Assembly: GCA_903844825.1 (NCBI GenBank)
Contig: CAIMVC010000031.1
Location: forward strand, 1-33,127
Direction: 5' to 3'
Length of the DNA stretch: 33,127 nt
DNA from: an uncultured Burkholderiales bacterium
GTDB taxonomy: Bacteria > Pseudomonadota > Gammaproteobacteria > Burkholderiales > Burkholderiaceae_C
The notes beneath the pieces are model-generated. The model searched no databases, was not told where the DNA came from, and saw only the letters and a list, made by a program, of their open reading frames with translations. Both the position numbers and the translations under genes were made by a program. Below, in pieces: positions 1-8,673 of the stretch (positions are counted from its first letter, which is position 1; every line of letters begins with the position of its first letter).

Positions 1-2
1 CG

Positions 3-1109
3 CGCAGGCGCCTACCGCGTGGCGTGTTCGATTTTTTTGACGGTGGTGCGGACGATGAGATCACGCTGCGCGCCAACTGCGACGGTTTCAAGCGTCTGCG
101 CCTACGCCCGCGTGTGCTTGTGAATGTGCAGCAACCCGAGCTGTCCACCCCTGTCGTTGGCGCCACTGCAGCTGCGCCGTTGGTTATTGCACCGACGGGT
201 GCGATCGGGGCCGGCTGGCCGGGCGCAGATGTGGCGATTGCCCGCGTGGCCGCGCGACTGGGCATTCCCTACACCTTGTCGACAATGGCAACCTCGTCTA
301 TTGAAGATGTGGCTGCCGTGGGTGGCCGCTTGTGGTTTCAGTTGTATGTGCTGCGCGACCAGGCCCTCACGCAAGGCCTGCTGAAACGTGCGCAGGAGGC
401 GGGCTATGAGGCGCTGGTCGTCACGCTTGACTTGCCAACCGGTGGCAAGCGCGAGCGCGACCTGCATAACCGCTTTACCGTGCCACTGCGCCCCAACGCG
501 CGTACCGTTTTTGATTTCGCCAGCCACCCGGCCTGGTGCCTGCAGATGCTGCGCCACGGCCAGCCGCGCTTCAAGAACCTGATCGGATTTGAGGGGAGCG
601 ACGATCCGCGTGCGTCCATCGCGGCCAAGGTCGGCCAGAGCCTGGATGCCACGTTCGATTGGGATGCCTTAGAGCGCTTGCGTCAAAGGTGGTCAGGTCG
701 TTTTATGGTCAAGGGCGTGTCGCGCGGCGACGACGCGGCGAGGTTGGCAGCGATGGGTGTGGACGCGATCTGGGTTTCCAACCACGGCGGCCGACAGCTC
801 GACGGTGCCGTGGCAGCCGTGGACGCGTTGCCCGCCGTAGTGGCCGCGGTGCAAGGCCGGGTGCCGGTGTTGCTTGACTCGGGAGTGCGCCGTGGTACGG
901 ACATTGTCAAGGCCATCGCGCTAGGGGCGCAGGCCGTGGCGATCGGGCGCGCCACCTTGTACGGTGCGGCGGCAGGTGGCGAAGCCGGCGCGGAGCGCGC
1001 GCTGCAGATTCTCACGGAAGAGTTACGCCGCGCCATGCAACTGTGCGGCACGCCGCGCATCGCCGACATCGACCATGAACTGCTGCAGGGCGCGAGCCAA
1101 CCCGCATGA
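3..1109 (+). CDS. FMN-dependent alpha-hydroxyacid oxidase/dehydrogenase (5' truncated)
   Basis: Member of the glycolate oxidase / L-lactate dehydrogenase (LldD) / mandelate dehydrogenase family, which oxidises L-2-hydroxyacids to 2-oxoacids with FMN. The frame is open to the window edge and reads RRRLPRGVFDFFDGGADDE, the usual N-terminal 'LP...F.F.GGA.DE' block, so the true start lies upstream; the GTG at 24 is internal. Visible family features are the FMN-binding lysine in FMVKGV, the catalytic histidine in SNHGGRQLDG and the C-terminal phosphate-binding DSGVRRGTDIVKA/AIGRA segments. It overlaps the next gene by ATGA, so the two are probably translationally coupled. Substrate cannot be told from sequence; the neighbours (hydroxyacid dehydrogenase, hydroxypyruvate isomerase-like) suggest a short hydroxyacid such as glycolate, lactate or glycerate. 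Confidence 0.92.
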   Translation, partial: RRRLPRGVFDFFDGGADDEITLRANCDGFKRLRLRPRVLVNVQQPELSTPVVGATAAAPLVIAPTGAIGAGWPGADVAIARVAARLGIPYTLSTMATSSIEDVAAVGGRLWFQLYVLRDQALTQGLLKRAQEAGYEALVVTLDLPTGGKRERDLHNRFTVPLRPNARTVFDFASHPAWCLQMLRHGQPRFKNLIGFEGSDDPRASIAAKVGQSLDATFDWDALERLRQRWSGRFMVKGVSRGDDAARLAAMGVDAIWVSNHGGRQLDGAVAAVDALPAVVAAVQGRVPVLLDSGVRRGTDIVKAIALGAQAVAIGRATLYGAAAGGEAGAERALQILTEELRRAMQLCGTPRIADIDHELLQGASQPA

Positions 1110-2101
1110 GCCAGCCCACCCTTTTGATCACGCGCCATCTGCCGGAGTCTGTGCTGCAACAAGCGCGTGCCTCGTTCGAGGTAAAACTGTGGCCTCATGA
1201 CGAGCCCATCGGCCAACACCTGATTGCCTGGGCACAAGGCTGTGACGCGCTGTTGGTGATGGCTACCGACCGCCTGGACGCGGCCACACTGCGTCAGTTG
1301 CCGGCATCGGTGCGGGCCATCGCGACGTACTCTGTGGGCCACGATCATATTGACCTGTACGCCGTCACGCAACGCGGCATCCCCGTTTTTAATACGCCCG
1401 ATGTGCTCAGTGACGCTGTGGCAGAGGTTGCGTTGTTGCTGATGTTGTCAGCAGCGCGCGATGCGGCCACGGCAGAAACCGCGCTTCGCAGCGGCGGTTG
1501 GGGTCCGTGGTCGCCCACGCGGTTCCTGGGGCAGCAGCTGACGGGCCGGCGCCTGGGCTTGTACGGCATGGGTCGGATTGGGATGGGCATCGCCCAACGT
1601 GCGCTTGGGTTCGGCATGCAGGTGCACTACCACAACCGCACGGTGCACACCGCGGCGACTGGGTTCACTTATCACGCATCGCTGGAATCGCTGATGGAAC
1701 ACAGTGATGTGTTCTGTGTCTGCGCACCATCGACGCTACAGACACGTGGCACCGTCAACCGGGCGCGGCTGGCGTTATTGCCACGCGGTTCGGTATTCGT
1801 CAATATTGCGCGCGGTGACCTGGTCGACGAGGACGCGCTCTTCGAAGCCATCTTATCTGGCCATATTGGCGGGGCCGGTCTCGACGTCTACCGGGACGAG
1901 CCAGCCATTGATCCGCGTTTCCTGCAGCTGCCGCGCACCACCTTGCTGCCGCACATCGGCAGCGCCACGCTTGATGCTCGCGAAGGTATGGGCCGGCTCG
2001 CGCTGCAGGCACTTGAGGCCTTCCTGCTCCAAGGCAAGCCACCTGCCAATTGCCTCAACCCCGATGCGCTTGCGTCACCCTTCGCAAAAGGAAGCGCGTG
2101 A
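1106..2101 (+). CDS. D-2-hydroxyacid dehydrogenase, NAD(P)-dependent (glyoxylate/hydroxypyruvate reductase type)
   Basis: 331-residue protein with the layout of D-isomer 2-hydroxyacid dehydrogenases: a split substrate domain around a Rossmann domain. The nucleotide motif is GLYGMGRIGMGIA, followed by HNRT; the R after the beta-alpha unit hints at NADPH preference but does not prove it. Catalytic residues are visible as R in ARGDLVDEDAL, E in YRDEP and H in LLPHIGSAT. It would reversibly reduce glyoxylate, hydroxypyruvate or another 2-oxoacid in the cytoplasm. It starts at an ATGA overlap with the oxidase and ends in a GTGA overlap with the isomerase-like gene, so it is inside one operon. An oxidase for one stereoisomer next to a dehydrogenase for the other could invert a hydroxyacid centre via the 2-oxoacid; this is inference. 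Confidence 0.92.
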   Translation: MSQPTLLITRHLPESVLQQARASFEVKLWPHDEPIGQHLIAWAQGCDALLVMATDRLDAATLRQLPASVRAIATYSVGHDHIDLYAVTQRGIPVFNTPDVLSDAVAEVALLLMLSAARDAATAETALRSGGWGPWSPTRFLGQQLTGRRLGLYGMGRIGMGIAQRALGFGMQVHYHNRTVHTAATGFTYHASLESLMEHSDVFCVCAPSTLQTRGTVNRARLALLPRGSVFVNIARGDLVDEDALFEAILSGHIGGAGLDVYRDEPAIDPRFLQLPRTTLLPHIGSATLDAREGMGRLALQALEAFLLQGKPPANCLNPDALASPFAKGSA

Positions 2102-2973
2102 GCTGGACTTTGCGTTACGCCCCACATCTGGGCTATCGGCCGCCCTTTGAGCCGCAGTTCAGCGCGCTGGTGGGCAGTCAGGACCCGGTCGAGCATGTGC
2201 GATTCGCCGCCGATCAGGATTTTGCGGGCGTGCTTTATGCTGCCGCGCGCGGGCGCACACCTGAAGAGCAAAAACGCGTCGGCCAAGCCATTGCGCAGCA
2301 CTCTCTGGAAGCAGGGTGCCTGCTCTACACCACCTTCGATCAGTTGCGTAACACGAGCTGGGCCATCGACAGTGAGGATGCAAGGCGCTGGATTGCGGCC
2401 GAGCTCGCGCAGGCCATTGCCGCAGCGCACCGCGTGGGGTCGCGGCACCTGGCGGTACTCGGTGGTGCAGTTCCACAGCAACCTCTCGGCCCGCAACACC
2501 AGGCTTTTGCCCGTAACCTGCGCTTTGCGGCCGACCTCGCGGGGCGCGATGGCTTGGTGTTGTGTCTTGAGACATTGAACAGCCACAGCGTGCCTGGGAT
2601 GTTGTTGCACCACATGCCTGAAGCGCTTGCTGTTGTGCGTGCTGCGGACCACCCCGCCGTGCGCCTGATCTTTGACACCGCGCACGTGCAGGCCATGGAT
2701 GGCGATCTGCTCACCCACCTGGAGCAGGCCTGGGACCACATCGAGATCGTGCAACTGGCCGATCATCCCGGCCGCCTTGAACCAGGCACGGGGGAAGTCG
2801 ATTTCCCCGGGGTGTTGCGGGTGTTGGCCCACCGCACCTACAAGGGTCTGGTCGAGCTCGAACACGGCTGGGCTGAGCCAGGCATTGATAGCGAGCGCCG
2901 CGGGCTTGACACCTTGCGCCGCCTCGACGGCGCAGCCGCATCCCATTTATCGTCCCAAGGAGATGCCCCATGA
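2098..2973 (+). CDS. Hydroxypyruvate isomerase-like TIM-barrel protein
   Basis: About 291 residues from a GTG start at 2098 that overlaps the preceding TGA (GTGA) and is preceded by AAAGGAAG at good spacing; an in-frame ATG further upstream lies inside the previous gene and is not needed. Features of the Hyi/xylose-isomerase-like TIM barrel are seen: LRYAPHLGY at the N-terminus, the metal ligand Glu in LCLETLNSH, Asp-x-x-His in FDTAHVQ, QLADHPGR, and a final Glu in VELEHG. Hyi converts hydroxypyruvate and tartronate semialdehyde, but many paralogues act on other sugars or keto compounds. Its place between a hydroxyacid dehydrogenase and a hydrolase agrees with small hydroxyacid metabolism. 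Family is firm; exact substrate is not. Confidence 0.88.
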   Translation: MSWTLRYAPHLGYRPPFEPQFSALVGSQDPVEHVRFAADQDFAGVLYAAARGRTPEEQKRVGQAIAQHSLEAGCLLYTTFDQLRNTSWAIDSEDARRWIAAELAQAIAAAHRVGSRHLAVLGGAVPQQPLGPQHQAFARNLRFAADLAGRDGLVLCLETLNSHSVPGMLLHHMPEALAVVRAADHPAVRLIFDTAHVQAMDGDLLTHLEQAWDHIEIVQLADHPGRLEPGTGEVDFPGVLRVLAHRTYKGLVELEHGWAEPGIDSERRGLDTLRRLDGAAASHLSSQGDAP

Positions 2974-3854
2974 AGGCCCAGCACGACACCGTCGCCGACA
3001 TTGAGCGGCGGCTAGCAGCATTCGGCACGGTATTCGATGGTGAGGTGCTCGGCGCCACCCGTGCGATTTACCGACCGCTGCTGGACCTTGAGCCCGTGGG
3101 TGTGGAGCAACTTGAGCAGGCCTATGGGCCGCATGAGCGACACCGCCTTGACGTGTACCGCCCCGCCGGCACCAGCCTCGCGACTGCGGTGTACGTGCAC
3201 GGTGGCGGCTTCGTCGCCGGCGATAAAAACGGCGATGGTGTGTTCTACCGCAACGTGGGCTGCTGGCTGGCACGCCAAGGCTTCACGGCGGTGTTACCCA
3301 ACTACCGACTGGCTCCAGGCCATGGTTGGCCCGCCGGTACCCGTGACCTGCAATCGGTGCTGCAATGGGTGCAGCAGGACTTACAGACCAATGACGCCGA
3401 CGCACCGGTGGTGCTTTGGGGTCAGTCCGCAGGCGCCAGCCATGTAGCGTCATGGTTGTTTGATGACGCCGCGCGCGGCGCTGCACCCGCCCTGGCTGTC
3501 GATGGTGTGCTGCTCATGAGCGGCCTCTACCGAGCCGAGGCACCCCTGCCTGCGGGGCCAAAGGCGTATTTTGGTGAGGACACCGCGCTGTATGCGCAGC
3601 GCTCGCCCTTCACGCATGTACGCCCGATGAGCACACCGCCGGTGTGGCTGGCGGTGGCGGAGCTTGACCCGGGCTGGATCGCCGAGCAGACCTACGCGCT
3701 CGCGCATGCGCTGACGCGGGCCAACGGAAGGAGTCCGCCGTTGCTGTTTAACCGGGGTCACAACCACGTGTCGACCGTGCAGAGCCTGGGCTCGCCGCAG
3801 CGGGATGTCGCAGACGAAGTTCTGCGGTTCCTGTTGTCGGTAGTTGACCGTTAG
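2970..3854 (+). CDS. Alpha/beta hydrolase (HSL-type esterase/lipase or formamidase-like)
   Basis: 294-residue alpha/beta hydrolase of the hormone-sensitive-lipase-like group. The oxyanion-hole motif HGGGF is in YVHGGGFVAGDK, the nucleophile elbow is WGQSAGAS, the acid is probably the D of VAELDPGW and the histidine is in NRGHNHVST near the C-terminus, so the triad is complete. The start is the ATGA overlap with the isomerase-like gene, preceded by AAGGAG. No signal peptide is seen, so it should be cytoplasmic. Related proteins include carboxylesterases and kynurenine-formamidase-like enzymes. In this operon it may release a hydroxyacid from an ester or amide, which is inference from context only. 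Confidence 0.88.
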   Translation: MKAQHDTVADIERRLAAFGTVFDGEVLGATRAIYRPLLDLEPVGVEQLEQAYGPHERHRLDVYRPAGTSLATAVYVHGGGFVAGDKNGDGVFYRNVGCWLARQGFTAVLPNYRLAPGHGWPAGTRDLQSVLQWVQQDLQTNDADAPVVLWGQSAGASHVASWLFDDAARGAAPALAVDGVLLMSGLYRAEAPLPAGPKAYFGEDTALYAQRSPFTHVRPMSTPPVWLAVAELDPGWIAEQTYALAHALTRANGRSPPLLFNRGHNHVSTVQSLGSPQRDVADEVLRFLLSVVDR

Positions 3855-4072
3855 ACCCGAAGGCCCAAGTGCACCCGAGCTTTCTCGAACGCGCCCAACA
3901 AAAATTCGAAGATGCTGTGTCTGACATGCGGGGTCTTGCATTGCCTTACCTGCAACATGCGCTCGCAGGCGCGTGTTTCCATTAAGGCGATGCTCAGGTC
4001 GCCGGCGCCAGAGAGCAGGCAGGCCCACGCCGAAGAGAAGCCAGGATTGGCTAGATTGAGAAAAATGCGCAC

Positions 4073-5839
4073 ATGACTACCGGATCCCCTGAAGAACTGC
4101 GGCACCCAGAGTCCCCCACAAAGCCTGGGCGCAACGGCGCCGAGACCCTGGTCGATACGCTGGTGGCCTGTGGCATCGACACCATCTTTGGCTACCCCGG
4201 CGGCGCCGCGCTGCCGCTATATGACGCGTTGCACGGCCAACCGGCGATACGCCACGTTCTGGTCCGTCATGAACAGGCGGCCGTACACGCTGCCGAAGGT
4301 TACGCGCGTACCACCGGCCGGCTCGGTGTCGTGCTAGTGACTTCCGGGCCGGGCGTGGCCAATACCATCTCCGGCCTGCTCGATGCCATCAGCGATTCGG
4401 TGCCCGTGCTTTGCATCAGTGGCCAGGTCGCTACCGCAGTGATCGGCACGCAGGCCTTTCAGGAGTGCGATGCGCTTGGCATGACGCGCCCGGTGACGAA
4501 ATGGAACCACCAACCGCGCGATGCCAATCACATCGCCGAGGCGGTGCGCGATGCCGTGCGCATCGCGCTCGGCGGCCGGCCCGGTCCTGTGCTGTTGGAC
4601 CTGCCCAAGGATGTGCAGTTGCAGCAGGTGAACGCCTCGTCGCCCTCTCAAGCTGCTGTCGTTGCGAACCCGGCTCCCTGGCCCACGCAAGAGGCTTTGC
4701 GTGCCGCCGCCGCGCTCATCGCACAAGCACAAAGACCGGTGCTATACGGCGGTGGCGGCCTTATCAATTCCGGAGAGATCGCTTGCGAGCTCTTCTCAAG
4801 CCTGGCGCGCGACTGGCATCTGCCGACCACGCTCACGCTCATGGGTCTGGGCGCATTGCCCGCCTCCGATGCTCACTTCCTCGGCATGCTTGGGATGCAT
4901 GGCACCGTGCAAGCTAACCTCGCCATGCACCACGCGGATCTCATCATTTGTGTAGGTGCGCGTTTCGATGACCGAATTACCGGCCGCTTGAGTGACTTTA
5001 GTCCGGGCGCGCGCAAGATCCACATCGACATCCACGCCGCCAACATCGGCAAGGTGGTGCCAGTGGACGTGCCGCTGACAGGCGACTGTGGTGCGGTGCT
5101 CGCAGCGCTTAGGTCCTTGCTGCCGCCGCTACCGCCCTCGCCGGATCGTCTGGCGGGCTGGTGGTCTCGGATCGATCATTGGCGTTCGGCCAACTGTCTG
5201 GCTTTCACGCCTGATGAAAACAACATCCTTCCGCAACAGCTGATGCATGCGCTCCAGGCCCGACTGGATGGTCGCGACGCGATCGTATCCACCGACGTAG
5301 GACAGCACCAAATGTGGGCCGCGCAGTATCTGCGCATGGAGCGGCCCAGGCGCTGGCTCACTTCCGGGGGCGCCGGCACGATGGGCTATGGCCTGCCAGC
5401 AGCCATCGGCGCGCAGATCGCGCATCCGGACAAGACCGTTGTCTGCGTGAGTGGAGATGCTTCGGTGTTGATGAAGATCCAGGAACTTTCGACCGCCGTG
5501 CAACACCAGACGCCGGTGAAGCTGGTCTTGTGCAACAACGGCTTTATGGGCATGGTGCGGCAGTGGCAGCAGCTCAACCACGGGAATCGCCTGAGTCACA
5601 GCTGGAACGAGGCGCTGCCTGACTTCGTGGCGCTGGCGCATGCCTTTGGCTGGGGTGCACGCCGCGTGGATCGTCCTGAGGAACTCGACGACGCTCTGGC
5701 TCAATGCCTAGACTACGGCGGCCCGTTTTTTCTCGACGTACGCGTGTCTCCACTGGAAAACTGCTACCCCATGATGCCTGCCGGCTGTGGTCACCAGGAA
5801 ATCATGCTTGCCGATGGCGTTTGGTATGACCAGCGCTAA
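4073..5839 (+). CDS. Acetolactate synthase large-subunit-like ThDP enzyme
   Basis: 588 residues with the three ThDP-enzyme domains in order: PYR domain ([14 protein letters not shown], then [15 protein letters not shown]), central domain, and PP domain with the ThDP motif beginning [10 protein letters not shown] and ending LCNNG. The catalytic Glu of the PYR domain is present (E67 in [16 protein letters not shown]). Glyoxylate carboligase carries Val at that place, so despite the hydroxypyruvate-isomerase-like neighbour this is not a typical Gcl. [18 protein letters not shown] is close to the IlvB pattern. No ilvN-type regulatory subunit follows, which suggests a catabolic or unregulated carboligase. 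It stands 218 bases after the upstream operon, so it may have its own promoter. Exact donor and acceptor are unknown. Confidence 0.87.
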   Translation: MTTGSPEELRHPESPTKPGRNGAETLVDTLVACGIDTIFGYPGGAALPLYDALHGQPAIRHVLVRHEQAAVHAAEGYARTTGRLGVVLVTSGPGVANTISGLLDAISDSVPVLCISGQVATAVIGTQAFQECDALGMTRPVTKWNHQPRDANHIAEAVRDAVRIALGGRPGPVLLDLPKDVQLQQVNASSPSQAAVVANPAPWPTQEALRAAAALIAQAQRPVLYGGGGLINSGEIACELFSSLARDWHLPTTLTLMGLGALPASDAHFLGMLGMHGTVQANLAMHHADLIICVGARFDDRITGRLSDFSPGARKIHIDIHAANIGKVVPVDVPLTGDCGAVLAALRSLLPPLPPSPDRLAGWWSRIDHWRSANCLAFTPDENNILPQQLMHALQARLDGRDAIVSTDVGQHQMWAAQYLRMERPRRWLTSGGAGTMGYGLPAAIGAQIAHPDKTVVCVSGDASVLMKIQELSTAVQHQTPVKLVLCNNGFMGMVRQWQQLNHGNRLSHSWNEALPDFVALAHAFGWGARRVDRPEELDDALAQCLDYGGPFFLDVRVSPLENCYPMMPAGCGHQEIMLADGVWYDQR

Positions 5840-5933
5840 GGCGGTCGCTGCTCAGCTATAGGTCGATTTTATTTACTACGGCGCGTGCGATCACCTTGGC
5901 CGCCACAGCCCGGCTGGCGGGTATAAACAAGGC

Positions 5934-6860
5934 ATGAATCTCGGCAGTCCCACCCCCTCTGATCCGGCCACCTCGGACGATCCCTACCCACTGGAACAGG
6001 CACCCAACTTGCCAGAAGCGGTGCGGCAAGTGCTTGACGCCGCCCGGCGTGTTCACACCCCGTGCGGCACTGGCGGGCTGGTCTGGCACATCTGGGGCGA
6101 GCAGGGCGCCGACCCGGCGCTCGCGCCACTGGTGCTGCTGCACGGCGGCAGCGGTAGCTGGACCCACTGGCTGCGCAACGTGATGCCGCTGGCGGCGACG
6201 GGTCGGCGCGTTTATGTGCCGGATTTGCCCGGTTTTGGCGATTCGGACATGCCGCCCGGTGGCGCCGATGCCGATGTGATTCCCGAACCCCTGGCGCAGG
6301 GACTTGATCGCCTCGTCGGTGCCGAGCCCTGCGACCTGGTGGGCTTTTCTTTTGGCGGCATGGTGGGCGGCTTGCTGGCGTCGCGCTACCCGGCGCGCGT
6401 GGCCCGGTTGGTGATGGTGGGCGCGCCCGGCTTTGGGCTCGATGCGCTCGAGCCGGTACGGCTCAAGGGCTGGCGCCACCTTCCCGATGCCGAACAGCGC
6501 ATGGCGGTGCACCACCACAACCTGCAGGTGCTGATGCTGCATGATCCCGCCTCCATCACCGAGTTGGCCTGCCAGTTGCAAGCTGCCAACGCCGTGCGCG
6601 ACCGCTTGCCGGGGCGCCGCCTGGCACGCACCGACGTGCTGGTCCGCGCCTTGCCCGCATTGACCTGCCCGGTGCACCTCTTTTATGGCGACCAGGACCC
6701 TTACTACCGTGGTCAGGCGCCGGACTACGAAGCCCGCATGCGCGGCGCCTCCCAGTTTCGCGGCATGGGTGTCATCGCCGGGGCTGGGCACTGGGCGCAG
6801 TTTGAAAAGCCCGAGTTGTTCAATCGCCTGCTACTGGCCGCCTTGAACGAGTCCCGGTAG
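5934..6860 (+). CDS. Alpha/beta hydrolase (MhpC-like)
   Basis: 308-residue alpha/beta hydrolase. Oxyanion motif HGGSGSWTHW, nucleophile Ser in VGFSFGGMVGG, probable acid D in YGDQDPYYRG and the catalytic His in GAGHWAQFEKP are all present in the right order. AAGG lies a few bases upstream of the ATG. The family covers C-C hydrolases, esterases, lactonases and haloperoxidase-like enzymes, so only the fold and the triad can be asserted. It is the last gene before the promoter/operator region at 6975-7012 and may belong either with the ThDP enzyme upstream or stand alone. Confidence 0.85.
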   Translation: MNLGSPTPSDPATSDDPYPLEQAPNLPEAVRQVLDAARRVHTPCGTGGLVWHIWGEQGADPALAPLVLLHGGSGSWTHWLRNVMPLAATGRRVYVPDLPGFGDSDMPPGGADADVIPEPLAQGLDRLVGAEPCDLVGFSFGGMVGGLLASRYPARVARLVMVGAPGFGLDALEPVRLKGWRHLPDAEQRMAVHHHNLQVLMLHDPASITELACQLQAANAVRDRLPGRRLARTDVLVRALPALTCPVHLFYGDQDPYYRGQAPDYEARMRGASQFRGMGVIAGAGHWAQFEKPELFNRLLLAALNESR

Positions 6861-6974
6861 GCGCGCGGGCCGGTCCCTTGAATGGGCGCGACACCCGCCC
6901 CTCACTGAGGCGGCAGGCGGTGGCAATCCATCAATCCGGGCCCCTGGCTTTTTCCCCAAGGCCGGGGTGCTTCA

Positions 6975-6996
6975 TTTGTTCTATTGACAGAACAAA
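6975..6996. promoter_or_regulatory. Palindromic operator, copy 1 (TTGTTC-N8-GAACAA)
   Basis: Perfect inverted repeat with 8-base arms TTTGTTCT and AGAACAAA around ATTGAC. The core TTGTTC-N8-GAACAA (6976-6995) recurs with identical spacing at 17446-17465, in front of the ABC importer operon. The -35 hexamer TTGACA sits inside it, so a bound dimeric protein would block RNA polymerase. The binding protein is not known: the local GntR/UTRA regulator is a candidate, and an IclR- or TetR-type regulator outside the window is the alternative. Confidence 0.8.
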
Positions 6997-7012
6997 CACG
7001 CGCGTGCAATAT
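6984..7012 (+). promoter_or_regulatory. Predicted sigma70 promoter of the amidase/deacetylase operon
   Basis: Perfect -35 TTGACA at 6984-6989, a 17-base spacer, and a weak -10 CAATAT at 7007-7012. This would start transcription near 7019 and leave a leader of about 54 bases before the ATG at 7073. The -35 lies within the palindrome 6975-6996, which implies repression of this operon. Confidence 0.55.
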
Positions 7013-7072
7013 CTGACGCTGGGTCCCTGCACGGGACAGATATGCACCCTTCCTTACTGAAAGACAGCCAGC

Positions 7073-7759
7073 ATGCAAGCTTCCAGCCAGACGGCCCGCG
7101 AACTCTTTGAAGCGATCAAGGCCAACCCGACCCGTAAGCGCTTCGGTTTTGGCAAGATGCCGGCACTGATCAACATCGACCTGCAAAAGGCCTACACCTG
7201 CGTCGGTGAGTTCGCTACGGCCTACGAAACCGATCCGCGCCAGTTAGAACACGTCAACACGCTGGCGGCCGAGTTTCGTGCCAAAGGCTTTCCGGTGGTC
7301 TGGACTTATGTGGCCTACATGGACTCTGGCGAAGACTGCGGTGTCTGGGGCACGCGCACCGACACCCCGGATTCGCTGCAAAACATCAAGGTTGGCAGCC
7401 GCCGGGCCGAGTTTGACGACCGCCTGGTGATCGACCACAAGCGCGACATCGTCATCAACAAGCGCATGGCCTCGGCCTTTTTTGAAACCAATCTGGGCTC
7501 GGTCTTCAACTTTCATGGCGTCGACACCATCGTGGTCACCGGCGGCTCGACCTCGGGTTGCGTGCGCGCTACGGTGGTTGACAGCATTTCCCGCAGCTTT
7601 CGCACCATCGTGCCCGAGGAGTGCGTGGCCGACAAGCACGAGTCGCCGCATTTCGCCAACCTCTACGACATGGGCCTGAAGTACGCCGATGTGCTGTCGG
7701 TGGCCGAGACCATCGAGCAATTGCGCCAGGTGCCCTCGGCTGCCGGAGCCCGGCCTTGA
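7073..7759 (+). CDS. Isochorismatase-family cysteine amidohydrolase 1 (N-carbamoylsarcosine/maleamate amidase type)
   Basis: 228 residues with the isochorismatase-like hydrolase fold and the complete catalytic triad of the amidase branch: D36 (NIDLQKAY), K130 (INKRMASAF) and C163 (GGSTSGCVRATV) after the usual cis-peptide region. Characterised relatives hydrolyse amides or carbamoyl groups, for example N-carbamoylsarcosine, maleamate, ureidoacrylate and nicotinamide. The ~33-residue N-terminal extension resembles the N-carbamoylsarcosine amidase subgroup. It is the first gene behind the operator-controlled promoter and is joined by a TTGA overlap to the PuuE-like hydrolase gene, so both probably act on the same substrate series: ring opening, then amide hydrolysis. 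Confidence 0.87.
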   Translation: MQASSQTARELFEAIKANPTRKRFGFGKMPALINIDLQKAYTCVGEFATAYETDPRQLEHVNTLAAEFRAKGFPVVWTYVAYMDSGEDCGVWGTRTDTPDSLQNIKVGSRRAEFDDRLVIDHKRDIVINKRMASAFFETNLGSVFNFHGVDTIVVTGGSTSGCVRATVVDSISRSFRTIVPEECVADKHESPHFANLYDMGLKYADVLSVAETIEQLRQVPSAAGARP

Positions 7760-8673
7760 AACGCGATCCCGCTTTATACGACTACCTGCCCTACAACGCG
7801 CAGCGCCCGGCCATCCGCTGGCCCAACGGCGCCCGGGTGGCGTTTTGGGTGGCGCCCAATGTCGAGTTTTACGAGCTCAACCCGCCGCGCAATCCGGCCC
7901 GCGCGCCCTGGGCTCGGCCGTCGCCCGATGTGCTTAATTATTCTTACCGCGACTACGGCAACCGGGCTGGCTTTATGCGCATGCTCGAGGCCATGAAGCG
8001 CTGCAACATGCGCGGCAGCGTCTCGCTCAACGTGGCCATGTGCGAACACCACCCCGAAGTCATCAAGGCCTGCGCCGACAATGGCTGGGAGTTTTACTCC
8101 CACGGCACCTACAACACACGTTACCTGATGGGCATGAACGAAGCGCAGGAGCGCGCCGTGATCCAGGACTCCATCGACACCATCAAAAAGCACACCGGGC
8201 AAAAGCTCGACGGCTGGCTGGCTCCCGCGCTGACCTATACGCCCAATACCATGGACCTGGTGGCCGAGATGGGGCTGACCTATATTTGCGACCTGTTTCA
8301 TGACGACCAGCCCGGCCCGGTCAAGGTCAGGCAGGGTCGGCTGACCAGTGTGCCGTACTCGCTGGAGATGAACGACACCATCGTCTACAACGTCAACCTG
8401 GTGCAGCCTCGGCGCTATGCCGACATTCTCAAGCGCCAGTTCGACCGTCTGTATGAAGAGGGCGAGCAGTCGGGCACCGTCATGTGCATTCCGCTGCACC
8501 CCTATCTGGTGGGCCAGCCCTACCGCATGGCGGCGTTTGAAGAGGCGCTGTCTTACATCACCAGCCACGACAAGGTCTGGCTGGCCACCGGCCGTGAAAT
8601 CGCCAAGCATTTCAACGACCATTACTACGATGCCTTTGTCAAAGCCGCCCACCCGGTGGGGGAAGCACCATGA
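7756..8673 (+). CDS. PuuE-like polysaccharide-deacetylase-superfamily hydrolase 1
   Basis: 305 residues from a TTG start whose last two bases form the preceding TGA (TTGA overlap), with GGAG 7 bases upstream; no ATG lies nearby. The fold is that of the NodB/polysaccharide deacetylase superfamily, but the first metal motif TFDD is replaced by VAPNVEF, and the H-x3-H motif is reduced to H116 in YSHGTYNTRY. H248 in IPLHPYLVGQPYR and the RDYGNR block (residues 65-70) are conserved with the three paralogues in the window. This pattern matches the PuuE (allantoinase) and cyclic-imide hydrolase branch, which opens cyclic ureides or imides, more than sugar deacetylases. No signal peptide is seen, which also speaks against cell-wall work. 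Confidence 0.82.
   Translation: MKRDPALYDYLPYNAQRPAIRWPNGARVAFWVAPNVEFYELNPPRNPARAPWARPSPDVLNYSYRDYGNRAGFMRMLEAMKRCNMRGSVSLNVAMCEHHPEVIKACADNGWEFYSHGTYNTRYLMGMNEAQERAVIQDSIDTIKKHTGQKLDGWLAPALTYTPNTMDLVAEMGLTYICDLFHDDQPGPVKVRQGRLTSVPYSLEMNDTIVYNVNLVQPRRYADILKRQFDRLYEEGEQSGTVMCIPLHPYLVGQPYRMAAFEEALSYITSHDKVWLATGREIAKHFNDHYYDAFVKAAHPVGEAP

Noticed and set aside
3851-4105. Minus-strand frame of 84 codons in the gap before the ThDP enzyme gene
   Set aside because: It overlaps the start of a firm gene, has no recognisable domain and no ribosome site; its tail looks coding-like but not enough to call a remnant.
4073-5839. Glyoxylate carboligase (Gcl), suggested by the Hyi-like neighbour
   Set aside because: The catalytic Glu67 is present where Gcl has Val, and the surrounding motifs follow IlvB.
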